Source of the DNA: Halorientalis regularis
GTDB taxonomy: Archaea > Halobacteriota > Halobacteria > Halobacteriales > Haloarculaceae
Length of the DNA stretch: 64,000 bases
Assembly: GCF_023698535.1 (NCBI RefSeq)
Contig: NZ_JALJCL010000009.1
Coordinates: 62,001 to 126,000 of the forward strand
Reading direction: 5' to 3'
Part shown: in pieces, positions 16,599 to 23,353 of the stretch
Layout of the letters: each line of letters starts with the position of its first letter
Numbering within the stretch: position 1 is the stretch's first letter
Notes under the pieces: generated by a model
Databases searched by the model: none
What the model saw: the letters and a program-made list of their open reading frames with translations, nothing else
What the model was told of the DNA's origin: nothing
Translations under genes and position numbers: made by a program

Positions 16599-18413
16599 AT
16601 GTCTGACTCTACAGAAGCCGACGCCGACGCCGACGGGGCAGCCACGCTCCGGACCCCCATCGTCGCGGTCCTCGGCCACGTCGACCACGGAAAGACCACG
16701 CTACTTGACAAGATTCGCGGCTCCGCGGTGAGCGAGGGTGAGGCCGGCGCGATCACCCAGCACATCGGCGCGACGGCCGTGCCGCTCTCGACCATCTCGG
16801 AGATGGCCGGCGAACTCGTCGATCCCACCGACTTCGACCTCCCCGGCCTGCTGTACATCGACACGCCCGGCCACCACTCCTTCTCGACGCTGCGCTCCCG
16901 CGGCGGGGCCCTGGCCGACATCGCCGTCCTCGTCGTCGACGTGAACGACGGCTTCCAGCCCCAGACCGAGGAGGCCGTCGACATTCTCAAGCGGACCCAG
17001 ACCCCCTTCATCGTCGCCGCCAACAAGGTCGATACCGTCCCCGGCTGGAACCCCAACGAGGGCCTCCCGATCCAGGAGAGCATGGAGCAACAGTCCGAAC
17101 GGGTCCAGGGCGACCTGAACGAACGCCTCTACGGCATCATCGGCGAACTCTCCGATCACGACTTCGCCGCCGACATGTACTGGCGGGTCCAGAACTTCCA
17201 GAACAACGTCGGCGTCGTTCCCGTCTCCGCGATGACCGGCGAGGGCGTCCCGGACCTGCTCACAGTCTTGATGGGCCTGTCCCAGCGGTACATGAAAGAC
17301 GAGATGCAGATCGACGTGGAAGGGCCGGGGGCCGGCACGGTACTCGAAGTCAAGGAGGCCCAGGGCTTCGGGACGACCGTCGACGCCGTCCTCTACGACG
17401 GGACCATCCGTGAGGACGACGAGATCGTCGTTGGCGGTCTCGAAGCCCCCATCACCACCGAGGTACGGGCACTGCTCCAGCCCAAGCCGCTGGAGGAGAT
17501 CCGCACCGAGAAGGCCTTCGAAAAAGTGCCCGAAGTCTCGGCCGCCGCGGGAGTCAAGATCGCCGCGCCCGATCTGGACGACGCCATGGCCGGCGCACCG
17601 ATCCGGGTCGTCCGCGACCGCGACCGCGGCCAGGTCATCGCCGACGTGGAACAGGAACTGGCCGAAATCGAGGTCACCACCGAAGGGCAGGGCGTCGTCG
17701 TCAAAGCCGATACCCTCGGCAGTCTGGAGGCCATCGCCAGCACCCTCGACGAGGTCGATATCCCCATCGTCCGCGCGGAGGTCGGCGACGTGGCGCCCCG
17801 AGACGTCCGGGTCGCCGAGACCGCCGAGGAGGAGAAACACGAGGTCCTGCTCGCGTTCTCCGTGGACGTGCTGGACGACGCCCGCCGGCTGGCCGAACAG
17901 GAAGGCGTCCGCATCTTCGAACACGACGTGATCTACCGCCTCGTCGAGGAGTACGAGGAGTACGTCGAGGAGATGGAACGCGCCCAGCAGACCCAGGTGC
18001 TCGAAAACATCACCCGGCCCGCGCGCTTCCAGATCCTGAACGACCACACCTTCCGACAGAACGACCCCGCCGTCGTCGGCGTAGAAGTGCTGACCGGCAC
18101 GGTCAAGCGCAACTCCAACGTCGCGACGTTCGAGGACGGCGAGTTCGAGCGCGTCGGCCAGCTCAAGTCCATCCAGGACGCCGGCGAGGACATCGACGAG
18201 GCCCGGATGGGCGACCAGGTCGCCGTCTCCATCGACGGCCCCACCGTCGGCCGCGACATCGAGGAAGGCGACGAACTCTGGATCTATCTCCCCGAGAAGC
18301 ACGCCAAGATCCTCGAACAGGAACTGACCGACGAGATCCCCGGCGACGAACGCGAAGCGCTCAACCAGTACCTCGAAAAACAGCGGAATCGGGACCCCTT
18401 CTGGGGGAAGTAA
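16599..18413 (+). CDS. infB: Translation initiation factor aIF5B (IF-2 homologue)
   Basis: A 604-aa GTPase that promotes subunit joining and initiator tRNA placement. G-motifs: [12 protein letters not shown] (G1), GAITQHIGA (G2), DTPGHHSF (G3), NKVD (G4) and SAMTGEG (G5). Domains II-IV follow in the order usual for archaeal eIF5B, without the long eukaryotic N-terminal extension. An in-frame GTG at 16593 would add two residues; ATG 16599 ([10 protein letters not shown]) is the conventional start. It is divergent from the PRC-barrel/nob1 pair. Confidence 0.95.
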   Translation: MSDSTEADADADGAATLRTPIVAVLGHVDHGKTTLLDKIRGSAVSEGEAGAITQHIGATAVPLSTISEMAGELVDPTDFDLPGLLYIDTPGHHSFSTLRSRGGALADIAVLVVDVNDGFQPQTEEAVDILKRTQTPFIVAANKVDTVPGWNPNEGLPIQESMEQQSERVQGDLNERLYGIIGELSDHDFAADMYWRVQNFQNNVGVVPVSAMTGEGVPDLLTVLMGLSQRYMKDEMQIDVEGPGAGTVLEVKEAQGFGTTVDAVLYDGTIREDDEIVVGGLEAPITTEVRALLQPKPLEEIRTEKAFEKVPEVSAAAGVKIAAPDLDDAMAGAPIRVVRDRDRGQVIADVEQELAEIEVTTEGQGVVVKADTLGSLEAIASTLDEVDIPIVRAEVGDVAPRDVRVAETAEEEKHEVLLAFSVDVLDDARRLAEQEGVRIFEHDVIYRLVEEYEEYVEEMERAQQTQVLENITRPARFQILNDHTFRQNDPAVVGVEVLTGTVKRNSNVATFEDGEFERVGQLKSIQDAGEDIDEARMGDQVAVSIDGPTVGRDIEEGDELWIYLPEKHAKILEQELTDEIPGDEREALNQYLEKQRNRDPFWGK

Positions 18414-18448
18414 CTCAATCCCGCCGGAGCGTTGCGCGAGTAATAATA

Positions 18449-18456
18449 TTTAATTA
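18449..18456 (+). promoter_or_regulatory. TATA box of the 82-aa membrane protein gene
   Basis: TTTAATTA in an AT-rich patch after infB, 21 nt before the GTG at 18478, supports that GTG as a leaderless start. Confidence 0.55.
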
Positions 18457-18477
18457 GCGGGAGACAGACAGTGTCGG

Positions 18478-18726
18478 GTGGAGGCAACTATCTCGGAGCA
18501 CCCGCTCGGATCGGTGTCACGACCCGATCTCGTGTTGTCCGCGATTCCCGGGCCAGTGGCGCTGGCGGCCGTGCTGGGCGTGTTGCTGGGCGTCCCGCTC
18601 TCGCTGGCGCTGGCCGTCGGGAGCGTGCCGAGCAGTGCCGTCGTCGGCTACGCGCTGTTCTACCGCCCGCCGGTCGACGGTGACACAGCCACTGAGAAGT
18701 CGACCGCGACAGGAAGAAGCCGGTAG
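18478..18726 (+). CDS. Small two-helix membrane protein (82 aa)
   Basis: Starting at GTG 18478, the product has a polar N-terminus (1-20), then AIPGPVALAAVLGVLLGVPL and SLALAVGSVPSSAVVGYALF, giving two closely spaced membrane helices, and a polar TATEKSTATGRSR tail. Strong third-position G/C and a well-placed TATA box support it. The family is not recognised; the function is unknown. It lies just left of the IS-derived segment. Confidence 0.6.
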   Translation: MEATISEHPLGSVSRPDLVLSAIPGPVALAAVLGVLLGVPLSLALAVGSVPSSAVVGYALFYRPPVDGDTATEKSTATGRSR

Positions 18727-18751
18727 TTACAGAAGGTAAAGGAGAAGGCCC

Positions 18752-19382
18752 TTGACATCCTCCTCCGCGTGAACGCGGAGGAATCCCGAGCGGTGGGAGT
18801 TTCAGGTGTGCAGTCCAAGCAGCGGACTACCAGTCCTTTCGGGCGCGGGTAGTCCCACGGTATCGGACTGGTGGACTGCTGGCGGTGCCAAACCGCCGGT
18901 ACCCCTATCCTCGACCGTGTAGGGCGTCCCGGTGTTGTTTTTGCCACGGGGACGCCAGCAGGCGTCAGCGGAGTTGGGGGTATCGTATCGCGTGCTTTGA
19001 GCAGTCGGCACGTTGGCACACCTTTCGAAGATGTGGCGTTCACCGACTGGTCTTTCGGATACTGCCTCGTTACGTGGGCGGACAGGCCGCCTCCGCAGGA
19101 CGGTTCGGAATCCGCTCCGTTTCGACCGATTCCTGTCCGTTAATATGCACGCCTGTCAGTTAAACGCCGGTATTCTGAAACTCAAGAATGGCGTCGAACG
19201 TGGACTCTCTCCCAAGTTGACGGCGCGTATCCACGGCCTGAAGACCGTGGTATTGCGCCTACTCAGCCTATAACTTCAGTCGTGGGATGAATCCGACAAC
19301 TGTCCTGCAACCACTTTCACTCCGGTTGGCAACCTAATATATAGGTAGCACTCGTCACACAAAACACAGACCGGGCGATACG
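18752..19382. other. Non-coding, structured remnant left of tnpB
   Basis: 631 bp with no credible protein gene; several 65-127-codon frames on both strands are composition artefacts. It is rich in inverted repeats: CCTCCGCG/CGCGGAGG (18762-18781), GGACTACC/GGTAGTCC (18824-18855) and GGCGGT/ACCGCC (18881-18897). Near 19240-19290 two fragments of the 'CACGGCCTGAAGACCGTGG' and 'CTTCAGTCGTGGGAT' type recall IS1341-family flanks. On the minus strand 18752-18900 could be an orphan reRNA (omega RNA) scaffold. Confidence 0.45.
19335..19344 (+). promoter_or_regulatory. TATA box upstream of tnpB
   Basis: TAATATATAG lies about 40 nt before the tnpB ATG at 19383. Confidence 0.4.
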
Positions 19383-20564
19383 ATGCATCGCGAGGTCACC
19401 ACCACGGTTCGGGTCAAACTTCACTCGCTCACCGGGCGGAAGGCTCGCCTCGTCGAGCGTGAGTACGGTGCGTTCCAAGACGCCGTGCACGGTGACGACG
19501 CGAACCTCTACTCCGCGACCATGCAACAGGCGGAGAAAGTCCGGTCGAACAAGAATCCCCGAGAGGATACCGAGCAACCCGTCGTTCTCCGCAACGATTG
19601 CATCACCATCGAACACGACGAGGCGACGGTTCTCTCGTCGTGGTGGTTCAAACTCCCTGTCTACAATCCCGAGAAAGAGAAGGGAGACAGCATCTGGGTG
19701 CCCGTCCACGTTCCCGAGAAGGACACACATCTCCTCGAAGACGAGTATATCTGTGACTCGGAACTTGTCTCTCGGGACGGCGAGTGGTACGTTCATCTCG
19801 TCTGCAAGCGGTCTGTGGCCGTCGCAGACGAGTACGACGACGTGCTGGCCGTCGATATGGGCGCGAAATGGATCGCCGTCAGCACGTTCCTCTCCGACCG
19901 CGACACCACGTTCCACGGCGCGGAAGTTCGGCGTGTCCGTGAACACTACAAGCAACTCCGCAAGTCCATCGGGAAAGCGAAGGTGCGGTCGGGAGCGCAG
20001 GTTATCGAGCGTCTCGGTGATAAAGAGTCGCGGACAGTCGAACACAAGTTGCATCAGGTGGCGAACGACCTCATCGCCCGGGCACGGGAGCGCAACGCCG
20101 TCATCGTGTTCGGTGATATGACAGGGTTGCGCTTCGACACCGGCGAGGGCAGGTACGTGAACGACAAGACCCACAAGATGCCGTATGCGAAGCTGGCGAA
20201 CTTCTTGACGTACAAAGCCCACCTCGATGGGCGCGAGTGCACTCCAGTGGCGGAATACGATACGTCTGTGACGTGTTGGCGCTGTGGGTCCCAGAACACG
20301 AGGCGTGACGTGCAGGGACGACTGGAGTGTCACGACTGTGGACTGGACGACAACGCGGACAAGAATGGTGCGCTGAACATCGGACAACGAGCCGTCGGTA
20401 AGGACATTCAGAGCCCGCTATCGACGGCGGGGGCTGTTGTGGCTCAGCCCGAAACGCAGGTCGTACTCACTGGAACCAACGGCGAGATGGAACCTGCGAA
20501 CTCCCCAGACAACGTGGGCCTCACCCTCAGTGAGGGAAGCCCGCGACTTCGGTCGTGGGAGTAG
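19383..20564 (+). CDS. tnpB: TnpB-family RNA-guided endonuclease (IS200/IS605 accessory protein)
   Basis: A 393-aa TnpB, ancestral to Cas12. RuvC residues: Asp158 in AVDMGAKW, Asp245 in VIVFGDMTG (where most TnpB have Glu) and the last Asp in DDNADKNGALNI (about 323-326). The zinc finger is CWRC (298-301) and CHDC (316-319). The N-terminus, beginning MHREVTTTVRVKLHSLTGRK, belongs to a haloarchaeal subgroup that differs from the common IS1341 type. The frame is intact and slightly short (most are about 400-430 aa). The C-terminal 45 residues overlap the predicted reRNA. No tnpA is adjacent, so any transposition would need a partner in trans. Confidence 0.85.
   Translation: MHREVTTTVRVKLHSLTGRKARLVEREYGAFQDAVHGDDANLYSATMQQAEKVRSNKNPREDTEQPVVLRNDCITIEHDEATVLSSWWFKLPVYNPEKEKGDSIWVPVHVPEKDTHLLEDEYICDSELVSRDGEWYVHLVCKRSVAVADEYDDVLAVDMGAKWIAVSTFLSDRDTTFHGAEVRRVREHYKQLRKSIGKAKVRSGAQVIERLGDKESRTVEHKLHQVANDLIARARERNAVIVFGDMTGLRFDTGEGRYVNDKTHKMPYAKLANFLTYKAHLDGRECTPVAEYDTSVTCWRCGSQNTRRDVQGRLECHDCGLDDNADKNGALNIGQRAVGKDIQSPLSTAGAVVAQPETQVVLTGTNGEMEPANSPDNVGLTLSEGSPRLRSWE
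20540..20559 (+). ncRNA. Terminal hairpin of tnpB: predicted 3' end of the reRNA (omega RNA) scaffold
   Basis: A perfect 8-pair stem (one G-U pair) CCCGCGAC / UUCG / GUCGUGGG inside the last tnpB codons, closed by a C(UUCG)G tetraloop. TnpB guide RNAs end with such a hairpin and take their guide from the DNA just outside the right end, here from about 20563. Whether it is transcribed is not visible. Confidence 0.5.
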
Positions 20565-20927
20565 TCACTGCGCCGTCGGGGAGTGGTCGGTCCCCATCGC
20601 CTGTTTCATCTGGAGTGCCGCGCTGGCCGCGAGTCCCTGGGCCAGATCCGTCTGTTCGTCCTCGCCGATGCGGAGGTCGGCGTCGTCCTCGGGCGTGTAG
20701 CCCGCGCTGACGGCGGAGCCGACGGGCGGCTGGACGGCGACGGTCGCCCGGGGGCCGTTGGCACCCTGTGCGAGTTCGAGTCCGACGGCGAACTCGTCGG
20801 GGAGGAGGTCGCGGGTCTGGGCGGCGACGTTGGCGAGATCGCGGCGCAGATGGCGGCGCTGCTCGGCCGTGAGCCGTGGCGCGGCACCGTCGTCGTCTGC
20901 ACCCGCGAACGGAGTGTTCCCGTACAT
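20565..20927 (-). CDS. Haloarchaeal conserved protein (DUF5811-like)
   Basis: A 120-aa soluble protein starting MYGNTPFAGADDDGAAPRLT and ending near LAASAALQMKQAMGTDHSPTAQ. It has a helical N-terminal half with RRHLRRDLANVAAQTRDLLP and a beta-like centre containing GPRATVAVQPPVGSAVSAGY. I associate this with haloarchaeal DUF5811 (from memory). Function unknown. Its TGA (20565-20567) directly abuts the tnpB TAG (20562-20564), so the mobile element sits exactly at this gene's 3' end without truncating it. Confidence 0.75.
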   Translation of the reverse strand: MYGNTPFAGADDDGAAPRLTAEQRRHLRRDLANVAAQTRDLLPDEFAVGLELAQGANGPRATVAVQPPVGSAVSAGYTPEDDADLRIGEDEQTDLAQGLAASAALQMKQAMGTDHSPTAQ

Positions 20928-20967
20928 TGACCCCCTGATAGGTGCGACCCACGTAAAAATCCGCCGG

Positions 20968-21444
20968 CTACTGTAGAAGTGACCGGCTCTCCCCGTACGC
21001 CGCGATCACCAGCGCCGTCGTGTACGCGTCGGGATCCGGTTCGGCCGCGACGACGATCGAATCGTCCTCGACGAACGCCCAGTCCCGGAGGTCCTTGCCC
21101 GCCGCCAGCCCGTCCGCGATCCGCTCGCGGACGACCGCCTCGCTCTCGCCGTCGGCCTCGTAGAAGATGCCCCGGCCGGAATCGCTGCGCGCCCAGCCGA
21201 TGCCGGCCGCGCCCGCCTCGCCCGGCGGCGCGGTGTGGCGACCCTGCACCACCGTCAGCCCGTCGCCGACCGCGCCGAGGTCCGGAGCCTCGCCGACGGC
21301 CTCCAGTCGTGCCTCCGCCGGAATGACGGAGGACACCTGGATCAGGTTGAAGTTGTGGACGTTGGCCTCGGCCAGGGCCGCGTCGTACGAGGCCGTGGGC
21401 GTCGGCCCGGTCGCAGTGGCCCACACGAGCCGAATCACGCTCAT
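20968..21444 (-). CDS. pdaD: Pyruvoyl-dependent arginine decarboxylase
   Basis: A 158-aa PvlArgDC-family protein. The self-cleavage site is in NLIQVSSVIPAEARL: serinolysis between Ser38 and Ser39 would give a beta chain (1-38) and an alpha chain with an N-terminal pyruvoyl group. The later GIGWARSDSGRGIFYEADG and C-terminal DAYTTALVIAAYGES match the family. The enzyme converts arginine to agmatine, needed in archaea for polyamines and the agmatidine modification of tRNA-Ile2. It is upstream of the DUF5811-like gene with a 40-bp gap, so they may form an operon. Confidence 0.88.
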   Translation of the reverse strand: MSVIRLVWATATGPTPTASYDAALAEANVHNFNLIQVSSVIPAEARLEAVGEAPDLGAVGDGLTVVQGRHTAPPGEAGAAGIGWARSDSGRGIFYEADGESEAVVRERIADGLAAGKDLRDWAFVEDDSIVVAAEPDPDAYTTALVIAAYGESRSLLQ

Positions 21445-21484
21445 ACCAGAGGCAAGACGGATGGGACGGTAAGCCCTTACGGAA

Positions 21485-21609
21485 CCACCTTTTTGGCGAG
21501 GGGGTCGGGGGCGACTCCCTCGCCAAAAACGTGGGCAAAAAAGGCTGAAGCCTCACTCCGTTCGGCTTCAGTGAACCGCGCCTCGCGCTGCTCGGCGCGG
21601 ATGCTAGTT
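21485..21609 (+). repeat. Palindromic element copy A (left bracket of archaellin island)
   Basis: It starts CCACCTTTTT, with a 13-bp stem TTTTTGGCGAGGG (21490-21502) / CCCTCGCCAAAAA (21517-21529). The core AAAAACGTGGGCAAAAAAGG follows at 21525-21544. The variable module is stem CTGAAGCC (21545-21552), loop TCACTCCGTTC, stem GGCTTCAG (21564-21571). GTGAACCGCG follows and the element ends GCGCGGATGCTAGTT (21595-21609). The same parts in the same order occur in copy B on the other strand. Confidence 0.7.
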
Positions 21610-21829
21610 CCCAGGATAGAGGATCAATACATCTTCACCCCTCCGGTTCATAGAGTTGTACGTCTGATCAAGAATAATCAAAATAAATCCCGGCAGAATC
21701 ATAATTCGACTGCGGACTGTTGCTCAGTTTCGCTCACACACTGAGACGACACTCCACCGTTGTCATGATGATTTTCGAGAAGTCACAGAGAAAACACAGG
21801 TAATCTCAATTCTGAAACTCGTGCGCCAG

Positions 21830-21837
21830 TATTAATA
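21830..21837 (+). promoter_or_regulatory. TATA box of the archaellin gene
   Basis: TATTAATA ends 24 nt before the ATG at 21862. The upstream in-frame ATG (21847) is too close to this box, so 21862 is the better start. Confidence 0.55.
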
Positions 21838-21861
21838 GAATAGCTAATGCTTATCCAACCG

Positions 21862-22866
21862 ATGGCACTGCGGCATCCCGGTTCAAGAAGGCCAAACCGG
21901 GGGCAGGTCGGGATTGGGACGCTGATTGTGTTTATTGCGATGATATTGGTTGCAGGCATGGCTGGTGGTGTGCTTCTTTCAACGACGGAGTTCTTACAAA
22001 GCCAGTCCGAGGAAACTGGGGAAGCAGCATCTGCACAGGTTTCAGATCGTGTCACTTTCATAAGCAAGTATGGGACCGTCGCAGAAGCGAACGATCGGAT
22101 TATACTCAAGAGTAGCCAAGTGCACTATCTGGATTTCCTCACCGAGAACAGTTTGGTACAAGAAGAGCTTATTATTCCATCAGGTAGGGAAGTAGAAGTG
22201 TTTAGCCAAGGTGGGGGCGGGGGTGGTTGCTCGCCACCATATCATCTGATAATTAATGGGGTCCGTTCAGACGAACCACTACCATTTGATGATCGACTGA
22301 AATTTGAGAAAACGTCTGAAGATAATATTCGAGTCACGCATATTGATGCAGATGGTTCCAATTACGTCATCACGACCGCGTCGTCACCACTCTCAGCAAA
22401 AGTTGACGCAGCATCAGACTGCACCGCGGAGTTGGAGTTCCGCGAGATCGGGGGAGACGATTCAAGATGGTTTGTTGATGAGCAGCGCCCAGCTGAAATT
22501 CGATCTGCAAAAGAGAGTCTCTCACGGGTGAGTGTTACAGTTCGGAGCGCACCAGGGGCCGGGGATATTGATCTTTCCAACGCCGTTGTAACGTATGTGA
22601 GTTCATCGACTGTTCAGCATTTTACATATACTAAGGCCAGCGCCAACAAAACTAGATTCACAACTGAACCACTGCAAGACAACAATGTAGTTCTTGAAGA
22701 TGACGAGCAGGTCACACTACACCTAAACATGGCTGCAGTTGAATCAGGACTCGGACTAAAGCCCGGAGCCAAAGTAAAAATCAATCTCAATACAGAAAGG
22801 GGTACAGTCACTACTGTTACACTAACCGTGCCTGAGTCCTTCTCACGAGCCGAACCACTGTTATAA
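21862..22866 (+). CDS. Orphan archaellin (flagellin FlaB-type) with a long variable insert
   Basis: A 334-aa class III signal-peptide protein. After MALRHPGSRRPNRG the preflagellin peptidase PibD would cut before QVGIGTLIVFIAMILVAGMA, the archaellin filament helix, followed by FLQSQSEETGEAASAQVSDRV. The C-terminal domain ends DIDLSNAVVTYVSSSTVQHF ... LNMAAVESGLGLKPGAKVKI, as in archaellins. The middle (about 70-190) carries a long surface insert with GGGGGGCSPPYH and a second Cys. It is longer than typical archaellins (about 190-220 aa). It is visibly AT-rich with relaxed codon use, has no fla genes nearby and is bracketed by inverted repeats, all signs of transfer. Confidence 0.85.
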   Translation: MALRHPGSRRPNRGQVGIGTLIVFIAMILVAGMAGGVLLSTTEFLQSQSEETGEAASAQVSDRVTFISKYGTVAEANDRIILKSSQVHYLDFLTENSLVQEELIIPSGREVEVFSQGGGGGGCSPPYHLIINGVRSDEPLPFDDRLKFEKTSEDNIRVTHIDADGSNYVITTASSPLSAKVDAASDCTAELEFREIGGDDSRWFVDEQRPAEIRSAKESLSRVSVTVRSAPGAGDIDLSNAVVTYVSSSTVQHFTYTKASANKTRFTTEPLQDNNVVLEDDEQVTLHLNMAAVESGLGLKPGAKVKINLNTERGTVTTVTLTVPESFSRAEPLL

Positions 22867-22993
22867 TAGGATGAATTCGTACGTCAAGGCTTGAAGCCCC
22901 ACTCTGAGGATTGTGACGGGAGTGAGTCACTTTCGGTCTGGATACTGCATATGCATACTCACTGTATCAACTGTTTCACTCAAGGCTACCCGA
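22867..22993. other. AT-rich tail of the archaellin island
   Basis: Non-coding. It contains GTGAC/GTCAC around GGGAGTGA (22913-22930), a weak relative of the hairpin loop family, and the palindrome GCATATGC near 22948. It ends at the AACTAGCATCC boundary. Confidence 0.4.
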
Positions 22994-23353
22994 AACTAGC
23001 ATCCGCGCGAGCAGGGCGGGACCGGAGGTCCCGCTGGCAGCCGGCGCGTCGTCGTTCGAAAGGCGCGAGGCGCCTTTCGTGATGTCGCCAGACGCCGTCG
23101 GCATCTGGCTGCTAACCAGAACGCGGAGCGTTCTGGTGATGACGAGAGAGCTTTGCTCTCTTGAACCACGCCGGCGACGAAGCGAGCGCGGTTCACTCGG
23201 CGCGAACGCAGTGAGCGCCGAGCGGTTTTTCACGCACGTTTTTGCAAGTAGTGCGGGAGCAAAGCTCCCGCAGACCATGCGAACGGGCGGCTTCGCCGCC
23301 CGTGAGCAGACGGGGGTTCGCTCCGCGAACCCCCCGCAGTAAAAAGATGCTAG
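22994..23353 (-). repeat. Palindromic element copy B: eight-hairpin cluster (right bracket of archaellin island)
   Basis: On the minus strand it runs from the pitA stop (CTAGCATCTTTTT) to GCGCGGATGCTAGTT (22994-23008). It includes eight perfect hairpins. Seven have 3-nt loops and 7-10-bp stems: 23016-23034, 23057-23079, 23116-23136, 23145-23161, 23252-23272, 23283-23303, 23312-23334. One is the 8-bp stem / 11-nt loop module: CTCGGCGC (23196-23203), GAACGCAGTGA, GCGCCGAG (23215-23222). Core AAAAACGTGCGTGAAAAACC lies at 23224-23243 on the minus strand. No protein gene is credible here. Confidence 0.7.

Larger units (their letters stand above)
18752..20564. mobile_element. IS200/IS605-type (IS1341-like) tnpB element with a second, reversed element end
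   Basis: Left boundary: TTGACATCC (18752-18760), then a perfect 8-bp hairpin CCTCCGCG / TGAA / CGCGGAGG (18762-18781). Read on the minus strand this ends ...GGATGTCAA, the usual right end of tnpB-type elements, so this end belongs to a minus-oriented copy. Right boundary: a plus-strand tnpB with a terminal hairpin at 20540-20559. The segment is therefore probably two elements, one decayed, joined head to head. No tnpA (Y1 transposase) is present, so neither is autonomous. Outer limits are estimates because these elements lack terminal inverted repeats and target duplications. Confidence 0.65.

Noticed and set aside
18871-19143. 90-codon plus-strand frame in the IS remnant
   Set aside because: It overlaps several inverted repeats, has poor codon bias, and competing frames of similar length exist on the other strand.
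22994-23353. CRISPR-like array
   Set aside because: The hairpins differ in sequence and spacing; there is no constant direct repeat with regular unique spacers and no cas gene.
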